64,000 nucleotides of DNA, from assembly GCF_024763615.1 (NCBI RefSeq), contig NC_077224.1:62940712-63004711 (forward strand). Direction: 5' to 3'. The position numbers were made by a program, and so were the translations under genes. Origin of the DNA: Phlebotomus papatasi. Taxonomy: Eukaryota; Arthropoda; Insecta; Diptera; Psychodidae. The first letter of the stretch is position 1; each line of letters begins with the position of its first letter. Shown one piece after another: positions 47,651 through 59,003 of this stretch. Below the pieces are notes generated by a model. The model saw nothing but the letters and a program-made list of their open reading frames with translations, did no database searches and was not told the DNA's origin.

Positions 47651-49400
47651 AACTTGTTCAAGATTTCATAAAACTTGTTTTGAAAGAAACGCGAAATTAA
47701 ATCACTTTACTATCCTTTTTAAATGTAATATTTCACAAAAAAATTTTATTCACCTTTTAAATGGACGTATGTCCTTCGACTTTTTTTACGGACTTAATAA
47801 TATTTCACAAATTATGCCGAAAAATCAAACAAAACACTTTGATATTTTCCTAGCAACTTCCATAAGAAACAGAGAAAATGACAACTACTGTGTCAAGTAT
47901 GAATATCACGCATGCAATACATTTTTTTTAAATTCTTCTTGCAAGTTACTTTTTGATTGTTTAATAACGACTTTTGCATTTTTAACTTCCAAAATAATCA
48001 CAAAATTAGGTTTAATAATCTTTTTATCGAAAATTTAAATATTAAATTGATTTATTATCAAATTTTTAGGGAGGTGTCTCACATTCCACACTGATTTATC
48101 TAACATACTAAACTGTCTCGCTGTAGACAAATTACCCTAGTCAGTGGGTTAAAAATAACTAAAAACGAATGTGCAACATTTTAAGAAGCGACTAGGTCTT
48201 CATTCAAGTGAGATTTTTAGACTTGCAATAGAGAGATAGGGAGTTGTCAGTCACATACCCTACGGATTGAAGGTCAGCGAAGTTTACGGCAAGCAATTTG
48301 AAGACATTTAAAAGTAGAGGCAATTTAAGCTTCGGACAACTCCATTTTTATCTAAGCATGATCTTAATAATTTTGACCCTTGGTTCTTTTCAGCAATAAA
48401 AATATTGTTCGAAGCTTGAATCGTCCGAAAAATCTGCACTTTCCCCTTGAAATTCCAAATGACCTAAACGGGATTCGTAAATCGAACTCATGAGATATTC
48501 ACCACCTAATCCAAGGGATACCTTCTAAACTTTGTTTTTTAAGGTTGGTTTGCATACTTTTAGATTTTGTAAAAACTAATACCAAATAGAAGAACTTCTT
48601 GACACGCATTATTTGCACCTGTAATGATGATAACATATGATATCGTAACAACTAAAAACAAAAATGTGGGAATTTTAAGAATTTTTTGACCCCTATTTGC
48701 TCTGTATAAGGCATTTGAGGGTAGGTGTGTATTATTGATAAGAAATATTTGTAAGATTCCCAGTCTTCTTTAATTCATGCAATAAAAAAGAGTTTATATA
48801 TTGTTGTTTTTTGTGTAATATTTTGATAAATATACAAAAATGTGGAAAATTTTCAAGGCATTTGTGTAGACGGCAAAAAAAATCAACAGGAAATCCTACT
48901 TTTGTTGTACATGCTATGTATCACATAATAATATTATAAATTTGCAGTATCTTCTGAGTAAATTCTAATTTTCCGTTGAATCACTTTTGTTAAGTTTATG
49001 GAGAAGTCTAAGATTTGGGCAAATAGAGGAGTGATAAGAATAATTGTGGGAGACAGTTGTTGTGAGAATTTCACCTGAAAATTTACTATAAAATAGTTTG
49101 TATGATCAAAACAATTCATGCGAATTTGGCTTTCTTGTGAAATATGCATTAGGCAAGTGGAGGAATTGTAAATGCTAGAAAGTTGACGGAGGAGATAAGG
49201 CATTATTTTGTAATTGTGCGTCATCATTTAAATGATCTCGTCTGTTTCTAGGTTTAACTTGTTTTTCCCCCAGAGAGAGATGCCCATGTTCAGCGTGACA
49301 AGTTTGATAAGAATTCGTTTATATGAGAGATGGGAGATGAGAAAAAAAATGAGACAGATACTCCTAAGACAACATTATGTTATCACTAGGAGAATTATCA
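47651..49400. other. Intergenic stretch left of uricase
   Basis: Mostly featureless AT-rich sequence. Near 48308-48447 AAGCTTCGGACAACT and GAAGCTTGAATCGTCC suggest a degraded TIR element related to the E family. Confidence 0.4.
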
Positions 49401-49414
49401 TTTCGGAGATGCAT

Positions 49415-49448
49415 TATAAGTATCATCGTCCTAAACATCAGTCAGTCA
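49415..49448 (+). promoter_or_regulatory. Candidate uricase core promoter (TATA + initiator)
   Basis: TATAAG at 49415-49420 and tandem TCAGTCAGTCAG at 49438-49449. With A49444 as +1 the TATA starts at -29. This leaves a 5' UTR of about 105 nt before the ATG at 49549. Inferred from spacing only. Confidence 0.5.
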
Positions 49449-49548
49449 GAAGTTGTTGAGCAGTCAAACAGTGAAAAAGACGAAGAATAGTTATTAATTT
49501 ATTATTTTTTTTATAAGTATTTAGAAAAGTGAACAAAGATCTAGCAAA

Positions 49549-49649
49549 ATGATGTCCAAAAAGCTAAGAAATGATTCTAACTTGAATACAAATGAAATTG
49601 GTGAATATATCATTAGTGATTATGGCTATGGAAAGGATAATGTGAAATT
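49549..49649 (+). CDS. Uro: Uricase exon 1
   Basis: 101 nt, start codon through GTG AAA TT, donor GTAAAT. Encodes a variable N terminus and YIISDYGYGKDNVK with the catalytic Lys29. Without splicing the frame would stop at once (TTG TAA). Confidence 0.93.
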
Positions 49650-52600
49650 GTAAATATTTCAAGATAAAATTTCATTACATTTTACCTCCTTGTTTGTGTC
49701 CCTTTTTTATTAAAGTTAAATTGTTATTTAAGGTTGCACGTGGTACGAAATGGTCCTGTACACGCCATAAAAGAACTTGAAGTAGGTTCTCATCTCAAGT
49801 TGTACGATAAAAAGGACTATTTATACGGTAAGTGTCACATACTTTCCTCCAAGCTGTTTGTGAGTAAATAGAAGGGACAAACTTACCCTCTTGTATGTAG
49901 ACCTTTAAACCATCCCCTGAGATGGTTAATTTTATGATGAAAAATATGCTAATATTACTGCCATGATGTTTTTTTTACTTGACTTTATCTGGCAGCTTTG
50001 CTAAAAGATCAATCATAATATATTTTTCTCTAGTAAAGATGGATTTTAGGCCAAAAAAAATATATTCAATCAACTTGGAACAATTTATTTTCTAGGAGAT
50101 AATTCTGATATTGTGGCGACAGATTCCCAAAAGAATACCATTTATCTTTTGGCCAAAAAGTATGGAGTTAAATCCCCAGAAGATTTTGCACTTCTGCTCT
50201 GTGCTCATTTCCTCAGCAAATACAGTCATGTGAAGGAAGTGTCCGTTCAAGTTGTGGAATATCCCTGGAAACGCATTGGCAGTGGGGATGGACCATTTAA
50301 GCAACTCCACAATCATGCCTTTATCTTTGCCCCAACAGCCACGCGATATTGTACAGTAACTCACGCAAGAACAGGTAAGCAATCTCAATGTGCTTAAGGC
50401 ACATTATAGAACAATATGTAATCTTATACGTGTAATTAGTTATTGTTTATGATTTATCTTTCGTCGGTTTATTCATTAATTTCAAGCTTATGAAAGATTT
50501 TGTTTAGAAAGAAAAACCAAAGACCTATCGCCACTCCAGAGGAGACTGGATGATTTCAGTGTCACTTGTTCTGATTGACGATTCTCTGTATTTAAATACA
50601 AATTGATATTGAACAAAAAGTTCGCAAAATTTTGACAATGACCAAAAAACGTTTCACAGATATTTTTATGACGCATTGCATCATTTGATAAAGATTTTTT
50701 TTGCGAATTTAACGAAATTTCATTATTATCTCTCTTCTATGACAATAATTTTGTGAAATTCAACCAGAACCATCTAATTGGAATATATACAGATAATACA
50801 ATTCATCATCATATGACGAGGCACTCTATATATAGTTTATAAAAAGGAAATGAAAAAATAATACCTTTTTCAGACAAAAGAAAAAAATTAAAAAAATTAA
50901 ATTGTATTAGTAGTTATGTGAATATACTAGAATTCCAAAGCAAAAATTATTCCGAGTCGGAGACACGATCTTTTTAAAATACAAACATTTTTATTGTGAT
51001 TTCTTTTTTCGTCGGCATCTGGCGTTTTCTGCAACGATGATTATAAATTTTGGTATAAATCTTATCTTTAAGATTGCAATTATTAATTTATGTTATTATG
51101 TTATCATTATGGGCATATTAACGATCCTTGGATCGATTTGTTGGGGGGTCCTCCGAAGGTCCCAAGTCGCTATCTCTTACCGTTTGGCCTCTAGAGCTGG
51201 CTCCAGTCTAACGGACAGACGGACAAACAGCGTGACGACATTTCTCAGAAATCGTCTGAAACGTAAAGATTTGTTGATAAAATTGGTCTCCGGGGGGTGG
51301 AAGGTGGAAATTTGGGGGGGGGGGGGGGGGGGGGGTTGGTGAAAAAATCGAGGGATTATATATACTGCTCTCTCCGTGGAGTTCGAGTAGTAAAAATAAC
51401 GAACAGATGCTTTAAGTTTGATAGACAGAAAGGTGGGGATATTCCACGCATTAATGATATTTGTAAATTGGCATTTTTGAGATAATAATTTAATATTTAA
51501 GAATTATCTTGCATATTTTGAGACAGCTAACACCACATAGAAACAATTTAGGCCTAAAGATGTAGTTCGAAGTTCATGTTCTTAGTCAAATTAATCTGGA
51601 CAAAATTTTAGCTGCGTGAAACTACCCCACTCTCTCAGTGATTTATATTTCAGAATTTAAACAAATATCATGTGAAAATTTACTATTTAATCTTTATGTA
51701 GGAGTCTGACCAAAAACAGTATTCAGACTAGAAGCTAAGTTCACTGTCCGAAGGAAGGTAAAGATTTTCTAAACAACAGGCAATTTCAGTGATTTGTAAA
51801 ATATATTAAGTGAATTGCTATAAATATACAAGACTAAGTAGTTAAGCCTTAAGTATATATTACGTATAAGGCTTATGCATATGGCTTAACTGTTGAAATT
51901 TGTCCTACTATATATCATTTTGATAAAATTTTTGCTTAGTATTCTATCTAAATTTAGAGCAACTGACAGAATATATGGGAAAGCACTGTACTTTAGGACG
52001 ATTCAAGCTTCCGATAACTTAATTTTTTCTATGTTTTTAATGGATGTGACCCATGGCTCTTTTCAGAAAATTTGAAGCATTGGACTAGCTACTAAAATAT
52101 AATATTATAATAAGTCAAATTCATTTAAAACATATTGATAAAATTAATTGTTCTATGCATGAGTAGTCCGAAGGTAGCGTGCTTTCCATTATCCTGAAAA
52201 ATCATTGCAATTGCTTGTTGTTTAGAAAATTCAAATCTTCTGGTACTGCACTAAACCTTCAGTCCGAAGATCGCTTTAGCTAAAAATACAATTTTTCTAT
52301 TGATAAATAATATTAGGAGAGTGGGAATAGGGGGATTACATCGTGGTCCAGGAACTTGTCATTCCATGATACAAATACGATCCATTCAAATCAATTAAAA
52401 ATTGCTCAATTACGGCACATTTGTTTAACTCAATCGAGACTTATATACATTTCTCATCCAATTTTCCTCATTTTCAAGTGAAATTTTGCACATCTCAAGC
52501 ATAAAGAAAGGTTTATTTAAAGGAATGTGAAATTTGAGGCTTCTATCTCATAGTTTCCGAGAAAATCTACATTAAAGTTTCTCAGACACTGTAATGCGTT

Positions 52601-55600
52601 TCTGTTACAATGTAAGTTATACCGTTTAAGAATTATTATTAAACGAAATTTGCGTTATACGTATAAAAATATCGTTCGAATTTGCCACAATCTAAATTTG
52701 GAATGAAGGAATCGCACCTTTATAAGCTGATCTAGGCTTATCACTGGCTTTTTTAATTCGTTACGTTCCTTAAATACAAATTCTGAAGAATTTTTATCTT
52801 TGCAAAATTCAATATTTTTGTTATTAGGCCACCAAAAATATTAAAACTTTAAAATATGCAATATTTAATATATAATGTTTCTTTTATGAGCAAAATAATA
52901 ATTTATTAATATATTCAATAGTATCAAATTCATGAACATAGCAAATGAAAAACAGACACCATGCTATGCGATAAAAAGATTTATTTCCAAGTGACTTAAT
53001 TGTGATTGTCATTGTTTTAGTGCTTAGAAATATAATTTTTCTCGTTAGTCTTTAAATATATTAAATTGCATAAAAGTATTCGGAAATCTATTTAGGGTAA
53101 GTGTGCCAAATTTCGGCATAGTTGCATATAAGCACCGAAGTCCTAAGTTTGAAATGCAATAATTTTAATTCATATTGATATTTTTTGTTACTTCCTTTTC
53201 GGGAGGGTTGTGTGGAGACTTGAAAACTAGTTTATCATCTTTGTTTTCTTTAAATCACTTCCTAAAATATTGAAAAATTAATAAAAATATGGGCATTGCT
53301 TTGGGTAGTATTCCAGCCACTTTGAGTGAAATTCCGGCCACCTTTTTTCTGGCCACCTTTTGTAACGCAACGGATAGAAAATTTCAAAACGTCAAACGGA
53401 ACGAATTTAATATTTAATTTAATACGTTTATATGACACACAAACCCTGAGGTCTTCCGTGTAATTTGTCCTAAACACCTGAAGAGTAGCATCTCAAATTT
53501 ACGCGCAGATTCCCGTAGCAATTTGCCCTTCGTGAACTCTTCCAAGGCCTTTTCCACATCATCATTTTCATAGAAGCGATGGTTTTTTCTGTGGACATTG
53601 TAGAACTCAGAAATTGAAAAAAAACGTAAAATGAATAAGAAATTTAGGAAAGCAAAAGATGTTGCCGGAATAGGCAACCCGATCTCACCGGAGAGACGCT
53701 CACAAAGTATATACTTTTTTACGCGAAATACAGGATCCAGCTGGGAAATTTTACCCCAAAATTTAAAGATTGATTCATTATTAACATAAACAGAAACAAT
53801 CTTTAATGAAAACTGATCAATTTCCATGAAAAAAAAACCGAAGAAAAACTTTTTGCACTTCACCACAAATCAGAAGACTGTTAGAAACACAGTCGATATG
53901 TCACATTTTTTGTAAGACTCTTTCCATGCTGAGCTTTTGCAACGTAATTTAAATTCAAATTATACCTAAAATTTAACGGTCTTTGTGTTAATACATCCTA
54001 AATTGAATAAATATTTAAAAGCAAAATGAATTCATTGACTACTCGAAGATTATATTCATAATTTTAATTAATTATTTGCATGGCCGAAATTAAACTCAAA
54101 GTGGCCGAAATTAGAAGCTTGCCGAAATTTGGCACACTTCCCCTATGCAGCAGGAATGTTTTCATTTCTTATATGCTTTTCCTTCCCCATTTAATAAAGA
54201 AAAGAATTCACTCAGAAATATAATTTTATGCTTTAAATTTCGGTTCTGTTCTAATTTTAAATCATTATATTTTCTATTTTATTTAATTAATATGGCAGGG
54301 TGGTTGAACTTTAATGGATGCTTATGAATGACAATACCGGTTTAACTACCTCCACAACGTATCCAAAAACGGGAGAAAATGTCAGATTAAAAGGAAAAAA
54401 AATCTGAAGATAATGTTTTTTTATGAGGGGTCACCAAAGACTAGAAATTAATATACCTTACTGATTAAGCTCCAAACTTGTCATAGGCTGAAAAACAACC
54501 GATTGGAACTTCTCTTTCTTTGATTTTGAGCAGTAAAATCAACAAGCAAGTCCTAATAATTGTTTAAAAATTCCTTGGAAGTCTTAAGCACGGATTTTTT
54601 ATCTAATCGAACATATTTACACAATTTTCTCGTTATTTTTGTATTTGCAAATGAAAATTAAAATATTTTTAATAATGAAATAGGTTCTTTCTGTTTAACT
54701 TAGCCTACATGTATGTCAATTATAAGGGAATTCTGTGAAACACTGCGTTCGGAAAGTTTAAGTCTATTGAAAGGTCATTCAAAATTAGAGTATGTTCAAG
54801 AAGGAATTTTCATGTCTTTATTCTGGTGAGCTCTTTCTCTGCTATATTTTTGAATAAATTTTACTATGGGTTACGAATTGATTAAATTATAAAATAATAA
54901 AACCGGGTGCGAATAAATATCTGAAATCATCTTTTGTTCGGGCTCTCTGTAAATTTACTCATCTTCTTACTTATCTTATATCTTGTCTGAAGAAACTTGT
55001 GGATATATATATCAAGCTGTCCTTAGTTCTTAAATATCTTAACAATATCCTTAAAATTTTCAGATCCTGCCCCAACAGTTATAAGTGGTATTAAAGACCT
55101 TCGTGTGCTAAAGACAACTCAATCATCCTTTGTGAATTTCATCGATGATGAATATCGATCACTTCCAGATATGAAAGATCGGATATTTAGTACAATTGTT
55201 CGTTCATCATGGCAGTATTCGTCATGGAAAAATTTAGACTTTGACAAAATTCACAATAGAGTCATGGAGATAATCCTTAAGAATTTTGCCGGTGATGCTG
55301 ACAAGGGAATTATGTCACCAAGTGTACAAAATACACTTTACGTTACAGAGAAGGAAGTTCTCGATGTGATACCTGAGGTAATTCTCTTGTCTTATTCCAC
55401 TTAAATAATTTTATTATCTCTTCAACCCACTTGGGAAAATTTTAGTATTTTGGTGGAAAATGACTTATCCACGCCTTTGGTATAAAAAAAATCAAAGAGA
55501 AATCATTGGATTTTCATGGGAAAATGTGGTTCCAGTATGCTGAATAAATCCCCTGAATTTATGATACTAAATTTATAGCGTCATTTCCCACCAAAAAAAA

Positions 55601-56001
55601 TAACTCTAAAATTGTGGCGCCAAGATTTTTCTTTGTTTCCTTGTCCATCCTTTTTCCATTGCCATATTTTCCAACCCATAATTTCACTAATCCTTTGGTT
55701 TTATGTATTTTTGTATGAAAATATTTATATGCAATTCTGTCAATTTCGCAACACGTGCTGTCCTTATCAATTTTCACAATAATCTTGAAGTAGCAGTTGT
55801 TGAGAGTGAAAATATAATATTATTTCACAGATTTCGTCAATTGATATGGAGATGCCAAATAAACACTACTTCACTGTGGATTTGAGTAAATTCCCTAAAG
55901 TCGTCCAAGGCGAGAATGAGGAAGTTTTTCTGCCAGTAGATAAACCCTCTGGGATTATCTATGCACAATTGGACAGGCGTGATATTAAGAGCAAGCTCTA
56001 G
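49549..56001 (+). CDS. Uro: Uricase (urate oxidase), five exons, complete
   Basis: Oxidises urate to 5-hydroxyisourate in peroxisomes, part of purine catabolism. Exons 49549-49649, 49733-49827, 50096-50374, 55064-55377 and 55831-56001 join in frame with GT-AG introns to 319 residues and a TAG stop. Conserved residues by family alignment: Lys29 in YGKDNV, Thr74-Asp75 in IVATDSQKNT (catalytic Lys/Thr pair), HNHAFIFAPTATRY (137-150), LKTTQSSFVNF (Phe181), DRIFST (Arg198), SPSVQNTLY (Gln247), PNKHYF (Asn273, His275). The last three residues Ser-Lys-Leu are a canonical PTS1. ATG at 49549 has context CAAAATG; a second ATG follows directly. Intron 3 is 4.7 kb and hosts transposons. A polyadenylation signal AATAAA lies at 56345-56350. 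All catalytic positions are intact, so it is expected to be active. Confidence 0.97.
49733..49827 (+). CDS. Uro: Uricase exon 2
   Basis: 95 nt, acceptor TTTAAG, donor GTAAGT. Encodes LLHVVRNGPVHAIKELEVGS followed by HLKLYDKKDYLYG. The 83-nt intron before it is typical of flies. Confidence 0.93.
50096..50374 (+). CDS. Uro: Uricase exon 3
   Basis: 279 nt, acceptor TTCTAG, donor GTAAGC. Encodes GDNSDIVATDSQKNTIYLLA through ATRYCTVTHART, including the catalytic Thr74-Asp75 and the HNHAF motif. The KYGVKSPEDFALLL helix matches insect and vertebrate uricases. Confidence 0.97.
51120..51400 (+). repeat. LINE-like 3' UTR remnant with hairpin, copy 3, in uricase intron 3
   Basis: CTATCTCTTACCGTTTGGCC, then CGGACAGACGGACAAACAGC, GGTCTCCGGGGGG, a G22 homopolymer (51314-51335), the ACTGCTC...GAGTAGT hairpin (51364-51391), then TAAAAATAAC. 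Its GC-rich composition contrasts with the intron. Confidence 0.55.
51960..52192. mobile_element. Diverged MITE of the E family
   Basis: GGGAAAGCACTGTACTTTAG at the left and GGTAGCGTGCTTTCC at the right. The interior TTTTTTCTATGTTTTTAATG and GATGTGACCCATGG match 19830-19865. Confidence 0.6.
52683..52765. repeat. Dispersed repeat, shared with 30880-30955
   Basis: CCTTTATAAGCTGATCTAGG followed by CTTATCACTGGCTTTTTTAAT occurs at both sites with one or two changes; the flanking AAATTTGGAATGAAGGAA is also similar. Confidence 0.7.
53093..54145. mobile_element. Pogo-like TA element C, copy 2, in uricase intron 3
   Basis: 1.05 kb with TA ends. Left GGGTAAGTGTGCCAAATTTC plus GGCA, right AAATTTGGCACACTTCCCC. 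GGCCGAAATT words repeat three times at 54080-54128. Minus-strand 53580-53476 encodes FYENDDVEKALEEFTKGKLL followed by RESARKF, the pogo/Psq HTH, in a frame open from 53866 to 53414. Nothing after the HTH resembles a DDE domain. Confidence 0.88.
54146..55063. other. Rest of uricase intron 3, no recognised feature
   Basis: AT-rich intron sequence leading to the TTTTCAG acceptor. Confidence 0.5.
55064..55377 (+). CDS. Uro: Uricase exon 4
   Basis: 314 nt, acceptor TTTCAG, donor GTAATT. Encodes DPAPTVISGIKDLRVLKTTQ through VTEKEVLDVIPE with the substrate-binding Phe181, Arg198 and Gln247. Lies 4.7 kb from exon 3. Confidence 0.97.
55831..56001 (+). CDS. Uro: Uricase exon 5 with PTS1
   Basis: 171 nt, acceptor TTTCACAG, ends AGC AAG CTC TAG. 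Encodes ISSIDMEMPNKHYFTVDLSK and EVFLPVDKPSGIIYAQLDRR, and ends in Ser-Lys-Leu. Confidence 0.96.
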   Translation: MSSIDMEMPNKHYFTVDLSKFPKVVQGENEEVFLPVDKPSGIIYAQLDRRDIKSKL

Positions 56002-56344
56002 ATTAAAAACTTTCATCCAATTAATTGTCTTAAAGCCTTTTTTTTTGTTAAAATCCTCCCCTTTTCTTAGATTTAGTTTGTAAAGATTAAAGCGGAGTTT
56101 CTGCGATGAACTGATTGTGCAGAAATGCAAATATTTGTGCAAATGATTTATTTTTAGTAACACTGCTAAAATGAAAATTTCCAAACAATTAACGTGATGC
56201 TATTTATACGTCTGAAAGGGTTTCCTTATCTCTGACGCATGAGATTACAATATATGATTGAAGAAGAAAAGTATTGGTGAATGGAATTTTTTTTCTAAAT
56301 ATTTCTTTTACAGAATTGTGCAATGACTTTTGTAATGTATGCTC

Positions 56345-56350
56345 AATAAA
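56345..56350 (+). terminator. Uricase polyadenylation signal
   Basis: AATAAA 344 nt after the stop codon, the first canonical hexamer downstream, followed by T-rich sequence. Confidence 0.55.
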
Positions 56351-56499
56351 TTTGTTAACAGAAAAAATGGAGTAAATTCTTTCTCAAATGAATCGATGTG
56401 GTGGAAGTAACTTGCTACTTATTCTCGAAATTATGTGAATAATTCGAATTGGAATATTTCCCTGGTGAATTTCACAATATTTCATATGACTATTTTCAT

Positions 56500-57483
56500 T
56501 CGTAATTGTTCATTTTCCTAGATATTTTGTTGATAATTCTCTAAGCTCGGGATAATTCATTGCTGCGACAAATTTCATATTCTTCAAACGGCTTAAGGTC
56601 CAAATAGACTCATGCTGATCCTCGAGAATATTTAGGTTCACAGTTTTTCTCACTACATCTCGTTCGTAGAAAAGATGCTCTTTTGTTTCACCAGGCATTT
56701 ATACTATCTAGTCATCGCAAAAGCTGAAACTTCACGAAATTTCGAGAGAAAAATATCTGTTCAAAATAAGCAGTGTCACCTCACTGCTGAATCCCTTGGA
56801 AAATTTCCCATTTTTCACACGAAAAACGTAATTCACAAGGCAAAACCACTAACGTGAATCAACACAATATTCAATGAATATTTAATAATAATAATAATGC
56901 TGGCACAACATTCCATGAAGGCCTTCCCACAATGGGATTTCCAGACATGCATTATTATTTTTTTTCTTGAACGGGATGAGGTTGTCAGTCCCATGCCCGT
57001 GGAATCAACTACAGTGAAGCTCACTGGATGCAATCCGAACACCTTTATCGCCAGAAAAATTCCTGGTGGCCTAAAGGGGATTCGAACCCGGGACACTTGT
57101 ATCATAGAGCGAGTGCTCTACCACTTGACCCATTGAGTGCCCTTTAATATTTAATAATATCACTCAAAAACAGCGACGAAAAATGGTTAGTACTTCACCA
57201 CAGCCAAATAAGACTGAAGTTAATACGAAGTTCTGTCATATTTCTCGTAAGCAAATCCTCACACTGAATTTCCAACAAAGCAATTTTAACTCAAATCATA
57301 TTCAAAATTTAACGTTTTTAGTGTTAAAATTTTCCAAAAAGAACAAATATTAAAATAGAATTTATTATTCATCAAATATTGGAATAAAAATCCATAATTT
57401 TAATCAATTTATTTATAGTGTCCAATTTTATCCTGAAAGTGTCCAAATTTAGAAACTGTCTAAAATTATGAGCTTTTACCCTA
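56500..57483. mobile_element. Pogo-like TA element D, copy 3 (left-truncated) with SINE insertion
   Basis: Right end CTAAAATTATGAGCTTTTAC then CC and TA; the sequence follows copy 1 (28990-29608) almost base by base. The left TIR is missing. Minus strand near 56680-56645 keeps LFYERDVVRKTV of the HTH, then diverges. It carries a 256-bp insertion (56890-57145). Confidence 0.82.
56890..57145 (-). mobile_element. tRNA-derived SINE with target duplication
   Basis: Minus strand: a tRNA-like head (57143-57062) with A box TCAAGTGGTAGAGC and perfect B box GGTTCGAATCC, a unique body, and an ATTATTATTATT tail at 56889-56899. The 13-nt target duplication AATATTTAATAAT is at 56877-56889 and 57146-57158. 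The empty site exists at 29275-29288 in element D copy 1. Pol III promoter boxes are intact. Confidence 0.92.
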
Positions 57484-57949
57484 TATACTGACTTTGAGTC
57501 GCAGACCTGTTTGCTTCCTGCGTTATCATAAATTTCTAAAAACTTGAACTTGGTAATTGCTTCAATCACACTTGGAGTTTAAAAAATTCGAAGATCTGTT
57601 TCGAAGTAATTCCTATTCGAATTTCGAAGTATCTTGAGTGTTAAAATGCATCTGTTTTTGCTTTGTTGTAGAGGAAATCAAAACAACAAAACTCATTTCA
57701 TTATAATTCGCCTCATAATCGCTGAACAATGCTTTTAACAGCTTCTTAGTGTGATATTTCATAAATGTTTGCCACCTTAAGTTTAAATTTTTCGAACATC
57801 AACGATGTTTTACTCTTTATCCAAGACACTATTGTAGAATCAAACACTAAATAAAATTAGTTAATACCGTTCAATAACACTGTTATTAGGTAAAAGATAC
57901 ACACAAGCCTTGGCCGTTTAAGAGCGAGAATGTTTAAAAACGATCTTCA

Positions 57950-58592
57950 CCGACTAGGCCGATGGCAGCCAAAATCCCGAACGCCAAAATCCCGAAAAGA
58001 CCAAAATTCCGAAAAGGTGAAAATCCCGAAAGCCAAAATCCCGAAAACCAAAATCTTGCATGTTCAAAATCGTGATAGGGATGAAAATATGTTGAGGATA
58101 TTGTTTAGAATAATTTCCCAAGACACAGAAGATTTCCCTTTGCCTCCAGCAAGCGTGGGTGCAATCGTGGGAGTAGCTACAGTAGAACCTCGCTATAGAC
58201 CATCGCTCTATAGTCCACAATTTATCGACCATTGATTTCAAAACACTGATTTTAAGTTTGGTTATGTTTTTTAGTACGCGACATGCAATGTTGTCATAAT
58301 TATTTTAATATTTTTGGAAAATTTAATTGAGTAGTTGTGATAATTGTGATCCATAATTAAGAGAGCGAGGACAAGTGCCACAATCGCAAAGAAAGTGGAG
58401 ACCGTCGAGCAATTTCAATACTTAAAGTCGTTTATAATTTTAAAAAATGACATGGACTAGTGCGACCCAAGTGTCAAATCTGAAACTAAATATGACCTAT
58501 AGCGAGGCTCTACTGTATAACACTTTTATGAATTTGAGATTCTGGCTTTCGGGATTTTAGCTTTCGGTATTTTGACCGGGACCCCGACTAGA
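57950..58592. mobile_element. Element S with CCCGAAAGCCAAAAT minisatellite termini
   Basis: Left terminus: GGCAGCC then about six units of AAAATCCCGAA(A/C)GCC (57970-58052). Right terminus: the same words inverted (TGGCTTTCGGGATTTTAGC, 58548-58575) then GACCGGGACCCCGACTAG. About 640 bp. The MITE at 58178-58517 is nested inside. Confidence 0.8.
58178..58517. mobile_element. MITE V (CAGTAGAACCTCGCTATAG)
   Basis: 340 bp flanked by TA. CAGTAGAACCTCGCTATAG pairs with CTATAGCGAGGCTCTACTG. TIRs of the CAGTA..CCTCG type are typical of Tigger/pogo elements. Confidence 0.88.
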
Positions 58593-59003
58593 CAGGTAGA
58601 TTGTATCGATAAAACCCTCCTTAAGTGCTAGAATTAAAGCAAAGCTTACGAACAATAGAGGGTCAGTCACCCATCGAGGACAAAATCATTCATATCTACG
58701 GTAATATACTAATTTAAGTAGAAATAATCACATGACCTAGCGAAGGCAGCATGAAATGTTCTCTATACCACAATTCCAAAAAACTGAATTTCAGTATAAC
58801 TTAGATTTTTTTAAATTAATAAACAATATATTATATTAATCACTGAAATACTTATTGGATATGAGACTTATTTCTTAAAATGAAGGCTTTTCACGCTTCA
58901 ACCATAACCTGTATTAATACATATGACTAACTTACTCCTATTGTACAGTAATATTAACTTTATTCGGCTATTTGTCTTGAAAAGGACGTTATTTAAACGT
59001 ATT

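Noticed and set aside
57062..57143. Functional tRNA gene on the minus strand
   Set aside because: Good A and B boxes, but it continues into a 170-bp body and an ATT-repeat tail with a target duplication, so it is a SINE head; acceptor stem pairing is poor.
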